The translations under genes and the position numbers were made by a program. A stretch of 64,000 nucleotides of DNA from Pseudomonadota bacterium (lineage in GTDB: Bacteria > Pseudomonadota > Gammaproteobacteria > Burkholderiales > Burkholderiaceae_C): NCBI GenBank assembly GCA_018241225.1, contig JAFEEG010000007.1, positions 265,806 to 329,805 of the forward strand, in the 5' to 3' direction. Shown piece by piece: positions 63,535-64,000 of the stretch (positions are counted from its first letter, which is position 1; each line of letters opens with the position of its first letter). Under the pieces are notes generated by a model, which worked only from the letters and a program-made list of their open reading frames with translations, was not told the origin of the DNA and did not search any database.

Positions 63535-64000
63535 ATGACCATCTCCGGCACCCAACAGCAGGCGGCGAGCAGCGCGTTGCATCGGCGCTATCGCGACGTG
63601 CGCTCGCACAGCCTCTTGCTGGCATCGCCCCTGTCTGCGGAAGACCAGTGCATCCAGTCCATGCCCGATGCCAGCCCCACCAAGTGGCATCTGGCGCACA
63701 CCACCTGGTTCTTCGAGACGGTGCTGCTCATGCCGCACCTCGCAGGCTACAAGCCCTTCGACAGGCGCTATCAGTACCTGTTCAACTCGTACTACGAAGC
63801 CCTGGGCCCGCGGCATCCGCGGCCGCAGCGCGGCTTGCTCACCCGCCCGACGCTGGCCGAAGTTCATGCTTATCGTGAGCACGTCGATGCGGCGGTGTGC
63901 GACCTGCTGGCACCGGGCCGCCATCGCGCTGCCGACGAAGCCGCCTGGCGCGCCATCGAAGCCATCGTCGTGCTGGGCCTGAACCACGAGCAGCAGCACC
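63535..64000 (+). CDS. egtB: Ergothioneine biosynthesis protein EgtB, N-terminal part (3' truncated)
   Basis: The first 155 codons of an iron-dependent sulfoxide synthase that joins hercynine to a thiol donor. The DinB-like N-terminal domain is present, with metal-binding segments [18 protein letters not shown] and the late LGLNHEQQH. The intermediate [20 protein letters not shown] is typical of EgtB. The frame is open to the right edge of the window; the C-terminal FGE-sulfatase-like domain is outside it. An egtD gene would be expected next. Confidence 0.92.
   Translation, partial: MTISGTQQQAASSALHRRYRDVRSHSLLLASPLSAEDQCIQSMPDASPTKWHLAHTTWFFETVLLMPHLAGYKPFDRRYQYLFNSYYEALGPRHPRPQRGLLTRPTLAEVHAYREHVDAAVCDLLAPGRHRAADEAAWRAIEAIVVLGLNHEQQH

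Overview
This is a GC-rich window from a betaproteobacterial chromosome, order Burkholderiales, most likely family Comamonadaceae (a Variovorax/Acidovorax-type organism). The evidence is the protein sequences (AlaA, Hom, ThrC, BktB and RibH2 of Burkholderiales type), several orphan Bug-family (TctC-like) solute receptors, and many AraC, LysR and MocR regulators. No rRNA, tRNA, transposase, phage gene or CRISPR array was seen. About 62 protein genes are supported, two of them cut by the window edges (dnaB on the left, egtB on the right).

Layout. 0-6 kb: the dnaB 3' end, a WYL regulator / GyrI-like / VOC group with a strong palindrome beside it, a PIN-PhoH ATPase, a thiol peroxidase and a Mth938-like protein. 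5.7-11.9 kb: the conserved alaA, hom, thrC, mobB, moeA, moaD run. 11.8-20.6 kb: this run is interrupted before moaE and again before clpB by accessory genes. These are a divergent AraC-controlled block (BKACE enzyme, CMD-like protein, hydrolase, two Bug receptors), a DapA-like aldolase and a third Bug receptor. The AraC block carries four copies of a 17-bp half-site arranged as two pairs, each with a 21-bp period. 20.6-23.7 kb: clpB behind a sigma-32-like promoter, and a small membrane protein. 23.7-34.5 kb: a PheC-like periplasmic protein diverges from an acyl-CoA gene cluster (two SDRs, a saccharopine-dehydrogenase-fold reductase, an acyl-CoA ligase, an SCP2-type thiolase, a MalT-like LuxR activator, bktB), followed by arfB.

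34.5-35.2 kb: a 634-bp intergenic region with two related, oppositely oriented palindromic elements. 35.2-40.2 kb: SulP transporter, AraC regulator with divergent MFS and TSUP permeases, and a 74-codon orphan. 40.3-45.5 kb: DUF924 protein, ribH2 under an FMN riboswitch, and a tight P1-peptidase / TAXI protein / ThrE exporter operon. 45.6-48.2 kb: a Cd/Zn/Pb efflux ATPase divergent from a CadR-type MerR regulator, with a canonical 19-bp-spacer promoter. 48.2-57.5 kb: GDPD, LysR/SDR pair, DUF1439 protein, a Bug receptor / opine-dehydrogenase-like / LysR set, a 34-residue membrane peptide gene, a MocR regulator and OsmC. 57.7-64 kb: acyl-CoA ligase, a DUF3772-type MscS channel, a type II NADH dehydrogenase and the start of egtB.

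How the genes work together. The housekeeping genes cover threonine/alanine synthesis, molybdenum cofactor, protein disaggregation and riboflavin. Between them sit small catabolic modules, most with their own regulator and some with an orphan periplasmic receptor. The modules best supported by visible regulatory DNA are the AraC/BKACE/Bug regulon, the CadR/ATPase pair and the FMN-riboswitch ribH2 gene. Substrates of the catabolic modules cannot be read from the sequence.
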